A DNA stretch of 64,000 nucleotides from Clostridia bacterium (GTDB taxonomy: Bacteria > Bacillota > Clostridia > Oscillospirales > Butyricicoccaceae): assembly GCA_021205365.1 (NCBI GenBank), contig JAJPXP010000015.1:57356-121355 (forward strand), in the 5' to 3' direction. The notes under the pieces are model-generated. The model did not search any database, was not told where the DNA came from, and was given only the letters and a program-made list of their open reading frames with translations. A program made the translations under genes and the position numbers. Position 1 is the stretch's first letter. The number at the start of each line of letters is the position of its first letter. Below are positions 1 to 9,950 of this stretch, piece by piece.

Positions 1-493
1 TCATCGCTTCCAATTGTGCCATAAACCAGCAGAGGCCGCAGGCTTCATCTGGCTGGCTACTGTACCAGATACGGATTGGTTCGCCAGCAGCAGAGCGGGA
101 AAGTATTTCCGGCAGGGTATTCTGTGCCTGCTGAATCAGGGTGTCAGCAACAGATTCTGTGGCATCTATCTCATCTGGAAAGATGGAAAACAGCTTGTCC
201 AACACTTCATGACGCTTGTATAACATCTGATCTTCAGAAATATCACCTATACTTAAATAGAGGGAGAATCCATATATATCAGCTGTATTGCCGCCCATCG
301 GTACGGCATTTTCCCACGCAGCGCGTTGGCTGGCTTCAAATTCTGCCTGTACCCGATGCATCTCCTCTTCGGTCGGTTTACTGCCATCCAAAGATATATA
401 GCTTACACAGCCAGTGGAATAGCAGCCTTCCCCGATGTGCTGGGCAAATTTCAGACTGCCGCAGGCGCTGTCGCTGAATACGATCTCAATCAT
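1..493 (-). CDS. DUF1835 domain-containing protein (3' end cut off by the window)
   Basis: The minus strand is open from an ATG at 493 to the window edge, giving 164 codons with no stop, so the C-terminus is missing. An AGGAG ribosome binding site lies about 8 bases upstream. The protein opens with MIEIVFSDSACGSLKFAQ, the typical start of DUF1835 proteins, in which a short N-terminal DUF1835 domain is usually followed by a DUF3658 domain. The function of the family is not established. The gene lies 33 bases downstream of the TtcA-like gene on the same strand, so the two are probably cotranscribed. The family call rests on the N-terminal motif only. Confidence 0.75.
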   Translation of the reverse strand, partial: MIEIVFSDSACGSLKFAQHIGEGCYSTGCVSYISLDGSKPTEEEMHRVQAEFEASQRAAWENAVPMGGNTADIYGFSLYLSIGDISEDQMLYKRHEVLDKLFSIFPDEIDATESVADTLIQQAQNTLPEILSRSAAGEPIRIWYSSQPDEACGLCWFMAQLEAM

Positions 494-526
494 GATAAAA
501 CTCCTGTCCGTGCCGGAAATAGTGGA

Positions 527-1252
527 TTATTTTGCAGCCTCGTCGATGCCCCAGCCGCGCAGAGGATACCGTTGAATGGCACCAAAGATACGCTGGCGGA
601 CCCCATGATTCTGATGCTCTAGTGTACGGAGCAGCTGTTTGACTTCCTCGCGCTTGGTATTGCCATCTGCTGGGCAGGGATTATGTACCACAGGCAGCTC
701 CAGACGGCGTACAATTGATTTAATGTACGATTCCGGGGCATAAATCATCGGACGGATAACCGTGATGTCACGGCGGTTTAAATAGGTCATGGGAAGGAAG
801 CAGTTAAACCGTCCTTCATATAACAGCGACATCATGACAGTTTCAATGACATCATCATAATGATGGCCCAGTGCAACTTTATTGCAGCCATGTTCCTTGG
901 CAGTATCATTGAGTGCGCCGCGGCGCATTTTCGCACACAGGGAGCACGGATTTTCCTCATGCCGGATATCAAAGACAATGGTTTTGATATCGGTCTGGCG
1001 GGTAATGTATTCTACGTTCAGTTCTTTACACAGTTCCGCTACCGGAGTGAAATCCATCTCATCATAGCCCATTTCCAGTGTAATTGCCTTTAATTCGAAA
1101 TGCTTCGGATAAAAACGGCGTAAATTCGCCAGAGCAGCCAGGAGAACAAGCGAATCCTTACCGCCGGATACACCGACTGCAATGACATCCCCTTCTTCGA
1201 TCATATGGTATTGATCCACCGCGCGGCGGACGTAAGACAGCATTTTTTGCAT
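527..1252 (-). CDS. TtcA/TilS-family tRNA thiolation-type PP-loop ATPase
   Basis: This 241-residue protein has the PP-loop motif SGGKDS near residue 30, which binds ATP and adenylates the substrate. It also has a CSLCAKMRRG motif in the middle and a further cysteine in NPCPADG. This cysteine pattern is characteristic of the TtcA family, whose members bind an Fe-S cluster and thiolate cytidine 32 in tRNA. Many clostridial TtcA-like paralogues have not been tested, so the exact substrate is inferred. The length is slightly short for TtcA. A minus-strand promoter lies upstream, and the truncated DUF1835 gene follows. Confidence 0.82.
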   Translation of the reverse strand: MQKMLSYVRRAVDQYHMIEEGDVIAVGVSGGKDSLVLLAALANLRRFYPKHFELKAITLEMGYDEMDFTPVAELCKELNVEYITRQTDIKTIVFDIRHEENPCSLCAKMRRGALNDTAKEHGCNKVALGHHYDDVIETVMMSLLYEGRFNCFLPMTYLNRRDITVIRPMIYAPESYIKSIVRRLELPVVHNPCPADGNTKREEVKQLLRTLEHQNHGVRQRIFGAIQRYPLRGWGIDEAAK

Positions 1253-1296
1253 GATTTTCCCTCCTGACGGTACTTTTCACCGTCGTTATTCTGTTT

Positions 1297-1325
1297 ATTA
1301 TACAAAAGGCAGGAGCAGTTGTACA
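1297..1325 (-). promoter_or_regulatory. Sigma-A-type promoter for the TtcA-like gene
   Basis: Read on the minus strand, TGTACA at 1325-1320 is followed after 17 bases by a consensus TATAAT at 1302-1297. It lies about 45 bases upstream of the start codon. A small hairpin (arms GACGG/CCGTC near 1266-1284) falls in the resulting leader. Confidence 0.6.
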
Positions 1326-1429
1326 GAGAAAAAAGTGAAAGTGGAAATGGAGTATTTCGGAGAAAAACAAAGTAAATCGAAGAAAATAAGAGATCGTTCC
1401 GGCGAAAATTAAAATCTTGAAAAAATGTG

Positions 1430-1458
1430 TTGACTTTGAAATTTGTATATGGTATAAC
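1430..1458 (+). promoter_or_regulatory. Promoter of the rplM-rpsI operon
   Basis: TTGACT at 1430-1435 and TATAAC at 1453-1458 are separated by 17 bases. This places the transcription start near 1465 and leaves a leader of about 90 bases before rplM. Confidence 0.8.
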
Positions 1459-1465
1459 ATTAAAG

Positions 1466-1501
1466 CACCCGAAAAACACCAGAAGTATGTAAATTCGGGA
1501 A
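1466..1501 (+). promoter_or_regulatory. Leader hairpin of rplM, possible L13 autoregulatory leader
   Basis: CCCGAA at 1468-1473 pairs with TTCGGG at 1494-1499, forming a hairpin at the very 5' end of the predicted rplM transcript. Firmicute rplM mRNAs are known to carry an L13-binding leader in this position. The assignment is by position and hairpin only; I did not match the full consensus. Confidence 0.45.
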
Positions 1502-1555
1502 AAAGTAACTTTGTGAATGAAAAATTCAGATAAAATTATAATCGGAGGTTAGATC

Positions 1556-1987
1556 ATGTCCACTTTCATGGCTAAGGCTGAAAATATCGATCGCAAGTGG
1601 TATATCGTTGACGCAGCAGACAAGCCGCTGGGTCGCACCGCAGCAACTGTAGCAGCTCTCCTTCGCGGCAAGCATAAGGTAGAGTTCACCCCTAATGTAG
1701 ATACTGGCGATTACGTAATCGTTATCAATGCATCGAAGGCAGTTCTGACTGGCAACAAGCTGGTTCAGAAGTATTACCGCAGACATTCCGGCTGGATCGG
1801 TGGTCTGAAGGAAACCCAGTACAAGACCCTCATGGCTGAGCGTCCGGAACTGGCAGTGGAGCTGGCTGTTAAGGGTATGCTCCCGAAGAATTCGATTGGC
1901 CGCAAGGCTGCTACCCGTCTGAAGGTTTATGCAGGCAGCGAGCACAAGAACGAAGCACAGCAGCCGACAGTTTGGGCTGGCAAGTAA
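1556..1987 (+). CDS. rplM: 50S ribosomal protein L13
   Basis: The 143-residue product is a normal-length L13. It has the typical core [15 protein letters not shown] and the motif [11 protein letters not shown]13 binds 23S rRNA early in assembly of the large subunit. A GGAGGTT site lies 7 bases before the ATG. The next gene, rpsI, follows after 25 bases, the universal rplM-rpsI arrangement. Confidence 0.97.
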   Translation: MSTFMAKAENIDRKWYIVDAADKPLGRTAATVAALLRGKHKVEFTPNVDTGDYVIVINASKAVLTGNKLVQKYYRRHSGWIGGLKETQYKTLMAERPELAVELAVKGMLPKNSIGRKAATRLKVYAGSEHKNEAQQPTVWAGK

Positions 1988-2012
1988 TTCTTACAAGGAG
2001 GAAAATTAAGTC

Positions 2013-2420
2013 ATGTATACCCCTAAGAAAGCATATTTCTACGGCACCGGCAGAAGAAAGTCCTCTGTTGCAAGAGTTCGCCTTATCCCAGGCGGTACCG
2101 GTGAGATCACCATTAACAACCGTACTCTGGACAACTACTTTGGTCTGGAAACCCTGAAGCTGATCGTTCGTCAGCCGCTGGAAGCTACCCAGACCACAGA
2201 GAAGTTTGACATCGTTTGCACTGTAGCTGGCGGCGGCTTTACCGGCCAGGCTGGTGCTATCCGTCACGGCATTTCCCGCGCCCTGCTGCAGGCTAACTCT
2301 GACGAGTATCGCCCGGTTCTGAAGGCCGCAGGCTACCTGACCCGTGACCCGAGAATGAAGGAAAGAAAGAAGTACGGCCTCAAGGCTGCACGTCGCGCTC
2401 CGCAGTTCTCCAAGCGCTGA
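2013..2420 (+). CDS. rpsI: 30S ribosomal protein S9
   Basis: This 135-residue protein begins with the S9 signature [15 protein letters not shown]. It ends in FSKR, the conserved basic tail that reaches the P-site tRNA in the small subunit. An AAGGAGG site precedes the ATG. It is the second gene of the rplM-rpsI operon, and an intrinsic terminator follows about 30 bases after the stop. Confidence 0.97.
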   Translation: MYTPKKAYFYGTGRRKSSVARVRLIPGGTGEITINNRTLDNYFGLETLKLIVRQPLEATQTTEKFDIVCTVAGGGFTGQAGAIRHGISRALLQANSDEYRPVLKAAGYLTRDPRMKERKKYGLKAARRAPQFSKR

Positions 2421-2451
2421 TTTTATACAGCAGACATATTTGTTCGTTTCA

Positions 2452-2485
2452 AGAGATGCTTTTCCAATGGGAGAGCATCTCTTTT
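2452..2485 (+). terminator. Rho-independent terminator of rplM-rpsI
   Basis: AGAGATGCT at 2452-2460 pairs perfectly with AGCATCTCT at 2474-2482, followed by a short T run. Confidence 0.85.
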
Positions 2486-2554
2486 GCGTTTGTGAATTAT
2501 GTTGAAAAAGTGATGGATTATTTCGTATATAATGTATAAAATGTAAAAAAGGGG

Positions 2555-2584
2555 TTGACAGTACGTCTTTTTTTGCGATATAAT
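2555..2584 (+). promoter_or_regulatory. Promoter of the licT-bgl operon
   Basis: A consensus TTGACA at 2555-2560 and TATAAT at 2579-2584 are spaced by 18 bases. Transcription would start just upstream of the first RAT element. Confidence 0.85.
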
Positions 2585-2612
2585 AGGCCCAAGTTAAAGA
2601 GAGTCAAGTTTC

Positions 2613-2697
2613 GGCTTGTTACTATTGGATTAGGCAAAACCGGACATCAGTATTTGCTACGTGATTTTGTGCTGTACTAGATGTTTGGCTTTTTTTA
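2613..2697 (+). promoter_or_regulatory. RAT antiterminator overlapping a terminator (upstream of licT)
   Basis: The segment at 2613-2641 has the RAT layout seen before bgl genes: GGCTTGTTACT, a short loop, then GGCAAAACC. Its 3' end overlaps a terminator whose arms are CCGGACATC (2640-2648) and GATGTTTGG (2680-2688), followed by a run of seven T. By analogy with LicT/SacY systems, binding of the regulator stabilises the RAT hairpin and prevents the terminator from forming when beta-glucosides are present. The regulator gene itself lies immediately downstream, so it should control its own synthesis. Confidence 0.85.
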
Positions 2698-2746
2698 TGC
2701 CTGTTTTCATCAACCGGCTTTCAAATAGAAAGGGGAGGTGCCCGTT

Positions 2747-3607
2747 GTGATTATCTGTAAGGTGCTGAATAACAATATTGTCAGTTCGACGGATGAGCAT
2801 GGCCGTGAAATCCTTCTGGTTGGACGCGGAATAGGCTGGAACGCCAAAAGCGGTGAAACCGTTGATCGTTCCAAAATTAAAAAGGTATTCCGCATGGACA
2901 ATCCGACTTCTACAGATAAGCTCAAGCAGCTGTTTCTGGAGGTAGATGTGGAGGCGATTGAAGCCGCTACACAGATTATCGATTATGCACGGGACAAGCT
3001 GCAAAAAAGGTTAAATAAAAATGTGTATATCACACTGACAGACCACATCAGCTTTGCGGCGGAACGTTTAAAAAATGGCATTCAGCTCAACAATGCGTTG
3101 TATTGGGAAACCAAGAAGCTGTATCCGCAGGAATTTGCGGTGGGTGTATATGCACTGGATATTATCCGAGCAACGATGGGGGTTCAGTTCCCAAGGGATG
3201 AAGCCGGTTCCATAGCAATTCATATTGTCAATGCGGAATACGATTGCAATATGACAAAGACGATGGAAATGACAAAAATCATACAAAGCTCCCTGAATCT
3301 GGTACGCTATACCTTCCAGGTGAACTTTGATGAAGATTCGCTGAATTATCAGCGTTTGGTCACACATATGCTGTTTTTTGCGCAGCGTGTATTGGAAAAT
3401 AAAATGAACCAGACGGGTGAGGATTTCATGTATGATATGATGCGGCAACAGTTTCCAAAGGAGTTTGACTGTGCCTGCAAAATCCGCAATCTGGTTCAAA
3501 AGCATTACGATATAGAGCTTCCAGATGAAGAGGTTACGTTCCTGTGTGTCCACATTGTACGTGTGACGTCTGGTAAGGAAAAACTTCGAAAGCTGGAGGA
3601 ACAATAG
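2747..3607 (+). CDS. licT: BglG/LicT-family transcriptional antiterminator
   Basis: The protein has an N-terminal RNA-binding CAT domain (about residues 1-55, starting MIICKVLNNN) and two PRD domains. PRD1 contains TDHISFAAER and PRD2 contains VTHMLFFAQR and VHIVR, with the histidines that PTS enzymes phosphorylate. It should bind the two RAT elements at 2613 and 3628 and let transcription enter the bgl genes. GTG 2747 is chosen as the start because AGGGGAGG lies 8 bases before it. The in-frame GTG at 2738 overlaps that ribosome binding site. The product is 286 residues, normal for the family. Confidence 0.92.
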   Translation: MIICKVLNNNIVSSTDEHGREILLVGRGIGWNAKSGETVDRSKIKKVFRMDNPTSTDKLKQLFLEVDVEAIEAATQIIDYARDKLQKRLNKNVYITLTDHISFAAERLKNGIQLNNALYWETKKLYPQEFAVGVYALDIIRATMGVQFPRDEAGSIAIHIVNAEYDCNMTKTMEMTKIIQSSLNLVRYTFQVNFDEDSLNYQRLVTHMLFFAQRVLENKMNQTGEDFMYDMMRQQFPKEFDCACKIRNLVQKHYDIELPDEEVTFLCVHIVRVTSGKEKLRKLEEQ

Positions 3608-3627
3608 AATATCCAGTCAGGCTTTCA

Positions 3628-3722
3628 GGGCTTGTTACGATTCGATTCGGCAAAACCCGGGCACAGACTTTTCTTGGATGCAGTACGCTTACTGTGTCTT
3701 AGGGAGTTGTGTTCGGGTTTTT
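3628..3722 (+). promoter_or_regulatory. Second RAT antiterminator and terminator (between licT and bglP)
   Basis: The segment at 3628-3656 repeats the RAT pattern GGCTTGTTACG...GGCAAAACC. Its end overlaps a terminator with arms CCCGGGCACA (3656-3665) and TGTGTTCGGG (3708-3717), followed by five T. This second checkpoint gives separate induction of bglP, bglA and the HAD gene. It also lets licT be expressed at some level without full operon expression. Confidence 0.85.
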
Positions 3723-3962
3723 CTTATTTTCAAATTTATAGCAGAATATATATGTTGTTCGGGCGGTATCAGAAAGCAGAAAAAATTATTTTACGAAATA
3801 GCAGCAATTGGGAAAAATACGCAGGACATGTTTGTGGGTTGCAGGTATTTTTTACACAAGAAGCACGCATATTAGTAGAAATAGACAGGATTTTTCATTT
3901 TTCAGATACGCCTTGATATATACACATCCGAAACTGTGTCAAAAAAAGAGGAGGTATTTGGT
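3723..3962 (+). other. Long untranslated spacer between the second RAT and bglP
   Basis: About 240 bases separate the terminator from bglP. The stretch is AT-rich. I see no second promoter, no coding sequence with a ribosome binding site, and no obvious strong hairpin. Confidence 0.5.
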
Positions 3963-5912
3963 ATGGCTCAAAAAAATATAAGAGACTATTCCAAGCTCGC
4001 CAAGGACATTATCAATTCAATTGGTGAGGAAAACATTGTAAACGCAACACATTGTGCAACTCGACTGCGTTTGACACTGAAAAAGAGTCCGTCAGCGGAA
4101 ATTACCAAACAAATTTCTGCAATGCCGGCTGTCATTCAGGTCGTTGAAAAAGGCGGTCAGTATCAGATTGTCATTGGCACCCATGCAAAGGATGTCTATG
4201 CAGAAATGATGAAGATCGGCAGTTTTGACAGCGAGGGCGGAGAAGCGCCGAAGCAGGGGCTTGTCAACCAGGTTATTGCTATGATGTCCGGCTGTATTAC
4301 CCCGTTTGTTTATGTTCTGGCAGCAGCAGGTCTGTTACAGGGCATTCTGATTATTATCCGTCTGTTTGCTGATATTGGAAACACTGGTGCAGCGCAGATC
4401 TATGACATGATTTCCTGGACACCGTTTACCTTCCTGCCAGTTATGATTACTGTGGCAGGTTCCAAGCACTTTAAGTGCAACACCTATATTGCATTGTGGT
4501 GCGGACTGGCACTGACCAATCCCACCTGGGCTAACATTGCAGCTTCCATCAGTGAGGGAACGCCGCTGAATTTCCTGTTTGTCCCGCTGACATCCGTTAC
4601 CTATACGTCGACTGTTATTCCGGCAATCGCGCTGGTAGGTGTTCTGAGCCTTTTGGAGCACTGGATCGAGCCGAAGATTCCAGAATTTTTGAGACCAATT
4701 GGTACACCGCTGATTTGTGCAGCTATTATGGTCCCGCTGACCATCATCGTCATTGGCCCGATATCCACCATCATCGCAAATGCATTGGCTAATGCTTATA
4801 ATATGCTGTATGCAGTTGTACCGTGGCTCGCTTCCGGTCTGCTGGGTGCTGTATGGCAGGTACTGGTTATCTTTGGTGTACACTGGAGCTTCACACCGAT
4901 TTCCGTTGCAAACTTTGCAAATCTGGGCTATGATCTGCTGCAGCCGTGCCAGGGTATTGCAGTTTGTGCACAGACAGCAGCATGCTTCGGCGTATTCTTC
5001 AAGGCTAAGAGCATGCAGAACAAGAACGTAGCGGCTTCCGCTGCTGCAACCGGTCTTTTCGGTATCACAGAACCGGCAATCTACGGTGTAACCCTGCGTT
5101 TAAAGAAGCCGTTTATCTGTGGCTGTATCGGCGCTGCGGCTGGTTCTATCGTAGCATCCTTCTTTGGCGCACGTTACTTTATCTTTGCCGGACTGTCCGG
5201 TTTCCTGTCCATCCCGAACTCTATCTATGATGCTGCTGCACAGGCAAACTGTGAGGCGCTTGGCGGCGCAGGCAATTATAGCAGTTCCATCTATGGTGTA
5301 TTGATTGGTACGATTGTTGCATGTGCAGTCGCATTCATTCTGGTTCAGATTATCGGCTTTGATGAGCAAACAGAAGAAGCCGCTCCGGCAGAAGGCCCGG
5401 CTCTGGCTGCTGCATCGCAGGCTGCAATTTCTGAGGTTAAGATCCCGACTGGCGGTACAACCACGCTGTATACCCCGATGAATGGTGAAGTAAAGGCACT
5501 GAAGGAAGTAAATGACCCGACTTTTGCAGAAGGTATCCTTGGTCAGGGCGTTGCGATTATTCCGCGTGAAGGCAAGCTGTATGCACCGTGTGACGGTACG
5601 GTAAGTTCCGTCTTTGATACCAAGCATGCGATTGGCATTACCACAAATGATGGTGTAGAAATGCTGATTCATATCGGTCTGGATACGGTTACACTGGGCG
5701 GCAAGTATTTTGAAGCCAAAGTTAAGGACAATGATGTAATCAAGAAGGGCGATTTGCTGATTGAATTTGATATAAAAGCCATTCAGTCAGCTGGATTTGA
5801 TATCATTACACCGGTATTGGTTGTCAATGTAGATGATTTTGCAGGTGTAAATCCGGTAACAGAATCTGGTACAGCCAAGGTTGGAGCTGAACTGTTGAAG
5901 GTGAAGCGATAA
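3963..5912 (+). CDS. bglP: Beta-glucoside-specific PTS transporter, EIIBCA
   Basis: This 649-residue protein joins three PTS domains. EIIB is at the N-terminus, with the phosphocysteine in THCATRLRL. A multi-span EIIC channel covers roughly residues 100-460. EIIA is at the C-terminus, with the phospho-histidine in MLIHIGLDTV. It imports and phosphorylates aryl-beta-glucosides or cellobiose-like sugars. ATG 3963 is preferred because GAGGAGG lies 8 bases upstream; the in-frame GTG at 3936 has no such site. The gene is controlled through the preceding RAT element and followed by bglA. Confidence 0.94.
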   Translation: MAQKNIRDYSKLAKDIINSIGEENIVNATHCATRLRLTLKKSPSAEITKQISAMPAVIQVVEKGGQYQIVIGTHAKDVYAEMMKIGSFDSEGGEAPKQGLVNQVIAMMSGCITPFVYVLAAAGLLQGILIIIRLFADIGNTGAAQIYDMISWTPFTFLPVMITVAGSKHFKCNTYIALWCGLALTNPTWANIAASISEGTPLNFLFVPLTSVTYTSTVIPAIALVGVLSLLEHWIEPKIPEFLRPIGTPLICAAIMVPLTIIVIGPISTIIANALANAYNMLYAVVPWLASGLLGAVWQVLVIFGVHWSFTPISVANFANLGYDLLQPCQGIAVCAQTAACFGVFFKAKSMQNKNVAASAAATGLFGITEPAIYGVTLRLKKPFICGCIGAAAGSIVASFFGARYFIFAGLSGFLSIPNSIYDAAAQANCEALGGAGNYSSSIYGVLIGTIVACAVAFILVQIIGFDEQTEEAAPAEGPALAAASQAAISEVKIPTGGTTTLYTPMNGEVKALKEVNDPTFAEGILGQGVAIIPREGKLYAPCDGTVSSVFDTKHAIGITTNDGVEMLIHIGLDTVTLGGKYFEAKVKDNDVIKKGDLLIEFDIKAIQSAGFDIITPVLVVNVDDFAGVNPVTESGTAKVGAELLKVKR

Positions 5913-5915
5913 TAG

Positions 5916-7421
<1,506 letters not shown>

Positions 7422-7427
7422 TGAAAA

Positions 7428-8276
7428 ATGTTTGAAAAGAAGATTATCTTTCTTGATGTAGATGGCACGCTCGTTGATTATGAAAACAATATCCCTGCAT
7501 CGGCGGTAAGAGCAATCCGCCAGTGCAGAAAGAATGGACATCGTGTTTATATCAGCACCGGACGCAGCAAGGCAGAGGTTTACCAAGATCTGTGGGATAT
7601 TGGTCTCGACGGTATGATTGGCGGAAATGGCAGCTATGTAGAAGATCATGGGCATGTTATACTGCATCAGATGATAACCGCAGATCAATGCCGGAGAGTT
7701 GTGGACTGGCTGCATGAGAGAAAGCTGGAATTTTATCTGGAAAGCAACAATGGATTATTTGTCAGCGAACATTTTGAAGAACAGGGAGAGCCTGTTGTTC
7801 AAAAGTATTCTGCTCAAAAGAATGTAGCTGATGCCGGGAAAATCACTGTACGCAAAGCTTTTCCAGCAATGATTTTCGATGGTGTGTTATACCGCGATGA
7901 CGTCAATAAAATCAGTTATATCCTTCATTCCTACCAGGATTTTCTGGATGCACAGAAGGCCTTTCCTGACCTGCAGAATGGTACGTGGGGAGGAAAAGGG
8001 GAAACAGCATTGTTTGGTGACTTCGGTGTGAAAAATATCACCAAAGCCAATGCAATCGAACAATTACTGCATTATGTTGGCGCAGAGCGGAAAAATACCA
8101 TTGCTTTTGGCGATGCGAAAGTTGACATTCCCATGCTGGAATACTGTGCGTATGGTGTTGCAATGGGAAATGGCGGCGTGGAGATCAAGGCTGCTGCTGA
8201 TTACGTTACGGAAGACGTCGAGAGGGACGGACTATATCAGGCATTTGAAAAACTAGGCCTGATTGAAAGCCAATAG
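7428..8276 (+). CDS. HAD-superfamily Cof-type sugar-phosphate phosphatase
   Basis: This 282-residue protein carries the HAD catalytic motif DVDGT near residue 10 and the metal-binding GDAKVDIPML near the C-terminus, with a type IIB (Cof) cap between. Such enzymes dephosphorylate small phosphometabolites. Its place six bases after bglA suggests that it relieves sugar-phosphate accumulation during beta-glucoside use. That role is inferred from context. It closes the bgl operon. Confidence 0.85.
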   Translation: MFEKKIIFLDVDGTLVDYENNIPASAVRAIRQCRKNGHRVYISTGRSKAEVYQDLWDIGLDGMIGGNGSYVEDHGHVILHQMITADQCRRVVDWLHERKLEFYLESNNGLFVSEHFEEQGEPVVQKYSAQKNVADAGKITVRKAFPAMIFDGVLYRDDVNKISYILHSYQDFLDAQKAFPDLQNGTWGGKGETALFGDFGVKNITKANAIEQLLHYVGAERKNTIAFGDAKVDIPMLEYCAYGVAMGNGGVEIKAAADYVTEDVERDGLYQAFEKLGLIESQ

Positions 8277-8460
8277 AAACGATATCTTTTTCAGCCAATT
8301 CTATTCTTTTATCTATATTCCAACTCTGGCGCATTTCGATTTATTCGAATGCGCCGGAAGCGTAGCATTGCATTTCAATAGTCTGTTATATTGCAAAAAG
8401 TAATAACACATTCAAATTTATTCAGAACAACAAACACATATATGACAGATTGTTGAGATG
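8277..8460 (+). other. Intergenic region after the bgl operon
   Basis: No gene is seen. A hairpin with arms GGCGCATT (8328-8335) and AATGCGCC (8348-8355) lies about 50 bases after the HAD stop. It lacks a T run, so it is not a typical intrinsic terminator. The rest is AT-rich. Confidence 0.5.
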
Positions 8461-8494
8461 AAAAGACCGCACAGCTTTGGCTGTGCGGTCTTTT
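8461..8494 (+). terminator. Bidirectional intrinsic terminator
   Basis: A perfect 15-base stem, AAAAGACCGCACAGC (8461-8475) against its complement at 8480-8494, encloses a 4-base loop. It is flanked by A and T runs, so it can stop transcription of the bgl operon from the left and of the DUF2971 gene from the right. Confidence 0.92.
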
Positions 8495-8535
8495 GCTTTC
8501 CCCCAAATAGCTTCGGGAATGGTTTTCTATGTACA

Positions 8536-9507
8536 TCAGCGATAAGAAACATCGGACAGATAAATGTCCTTCAGGTCAATGGGAATATGCTTTCGTTCCA
8601 GAAACACTTTTACGGTTTCCCGGTTCAAGGGACATTTCGGTCCAATCGTGATACTGCGAATAAAGGCACCCTGGCAGCCGTCGAAAGCGAGATCCCGATA
8701 GGGGACAAGGTTATTTTTTCGCAGGCGGTAATCCAGAGGCAGGATACGGAAACGGTCCAGCTGCTGTTCCACTGTTTCCGCGGCGAGAAGTTTCTGAAAA
8801 CGGGATTCATCAAAGGTTTTGGTTTCATAAGGCGGTGCTGGAAGCTCTGGATAATAAACACAGCGCCATTCTGCTTCTTCTGAAAAGGCACGGGATTTGA
8901 AAAATGGAAGCGCCGGGTATAAAATGCGTATCAGCTGAGAAGCTGCCTCTTCCACCGATGTGCGCAGCGGAAGCCAGCGCATATAGATACAGAACATCTG
9001 CATACAGATTGCTTCTATTTCGGTCGTTGTATATCGTATATTAGCAAACAAAAGACTGGATGGCAGGGCCTGGTCGCTGCCCTTTAGATTGAGATACTGT
9101 TCTGCACGGTGATATGCGGGCTGAAATTCCGATTTGGAGGAAACGCCGATACAGATGCCATAGCCATTGTCCCCATAGCCGCGCCACTGGCTGAGCAGAT
9201 CGCGTTCCGAAGAAAAGCAGGCAGCGAGAATCATGGTATTGTAGTGCTGAAACTGCTGTTCCATTTCCTTCAGCAGATCGGCAGCAAGTCCGGGCTGGCG
9301 GCTGCAGGGATATTTGGGATTATGCAGGTTATTGCGGATATGCTGCAGGCATTGCTGGATCGCCCACTTTTTCTCCATAAAATCGTTGCTCTTTTCGATG
9401 TCGGATAACCGCAGTGTATGATTGGTGATGATCTGGAAAAAGGTTTCCACACTGCAATAATGGTAAACAACCTCCGGCAACGGCGGATAATGCGGGACAG
9501 GGTTCAT
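8536..9507 (-). CDS. DUF2971 domain-containing protein
   Basis: This 323-residue protein shows the DUF2971 pattern: YHYCSVETFFQII and LRLSDIEKSNDFMEK near the N-terminus, then CFSSERDLLSQWRGYGDNGYGICIG in several conserved pieces. Function is unknown for the family. The gene is monocistronic, with a TACAAT-type promoter near 9551 on the minus strand and the shared terminator at 8461-8494. It is separated from both neighbours by regulatory gaps, which fits a mobile accessory gene. No membrane segment is evident. Confidence 0.8.
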   Translation of the reverse strand: MNPVPHYPPLPEVVYHYCSVETFFQIITNHTLRLSDIEKSNDFMEKKWAIQQCLQHIRNNLHNPKYPCSRQPGLAADLLKEMEQQFQHYNTMILAACFSSERDLLSQWRGYGDNGYGICIGVSSKSEFQPAYHRAEQYLNLKGSDQALPSSLLFANIRYTTTEIEAICMQMFCIYMRWLPLRTSVEEAASQLIRILYPALPFFKSRAFSEEAEWRCVYYPELPAPPYETKTFDESRFQKLLAAETVEQQLDRFRILPLDYRLRKNNLVPYRDLAFDGCQGAFIRSITIGPKCPLNRETVKVFLERKHIPIDLKDIYLSDVSYR

Positions 9508-9950
9508 AAGCGGCCATTCCTTCCAAAAAAATTACAGAAAATATAGTTCTATTGTACACTGAAATGGAAAAATTTCCAAAGGGAAAATAGAAAAATTACG
9601 TCAGAAATTGTAAAATTCATGAAAAGTGCGCAACAAAAAACGTTTTGTCAGATATTTCACATTTTTGCAGGTTTTTCAATAAAGCGGAAAATTGAGGCAG
9701 ATAATTGTGCAGATTAACAACAAAAATGTGAACAAATTGTAAACGGAGTGTAAATGGTGACGAAAAGTTCGGAATTTCCTTGACTTTGAGCCATTTTTGC
9801 GCTACAATGCACATAAATTAGTGAATGTAACCGAATTGTAATCAAATTGCATTCTGGTTGTAATTTTTAAAGTTCTGCCTGTTATGAGAAGGGCAGTGAA
9901 GCGTCCGCACGGCTACAGGTTGGAAGTGCGGTTCGGGCGAAAGGAGTTTT
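9508..9950 (+). other. Divergent regulatory region with structured leader
   Basis: The left part is very AT-rich and holds the promoter of the DUF2971 gene on the minus strand. The right part, about 9816-9950, is the leader of the YabE-like gene. It contains stems CTGCC/GGCAG and CCGCAC/GTGCGG (9905-9910 with 9926-9931). I do not recognise a known riboswitch class. The 65-residue minus frame at 9617-9814 has no ribosome binding site and is not called. Confidence 0.5.
9780..9808 (+). promoter_or_regulatory. Promoter of the YabE-like gene
   Basis: TTGACT (9780-9785) and TACAAT (9803-9808) are spaced by exactly 17 bases. The leader to the start codon would be about 135 bases. Confidence 0.8.

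Noticed and set aside
1158..1479. Minus-strand frames of 92-100 residues upstream of the TtcA-like gene
   Set aside because: They overlap both promoters and the TtcA start and have no coding character.
3632..3916. 94-residue frame after the second RAT
   Set aside because: It starts within the RAT/terminator element and has no ribosome binding site.
8458..8883. 141-residue plus-strand frame over the terminator and the 3' end of the DUF2971 gene
   Set aside because: It begins inside the terminator stem and lies opposite conserved DUF2971 sequence.
9617..9814. 65-residue minus-strand frame in the gap before the YabE-like gene
   Set aside because: Very AT-rich, no ribosome binding site, and it covers the promoter of the YabE-like gene.
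9816..9950. c-di-AMP (ydaO) riboswitch before the YabE-like gene
   Set aside because: Such riboswitches often precede cell-wall genes, but the expected conserved segments are not visible.
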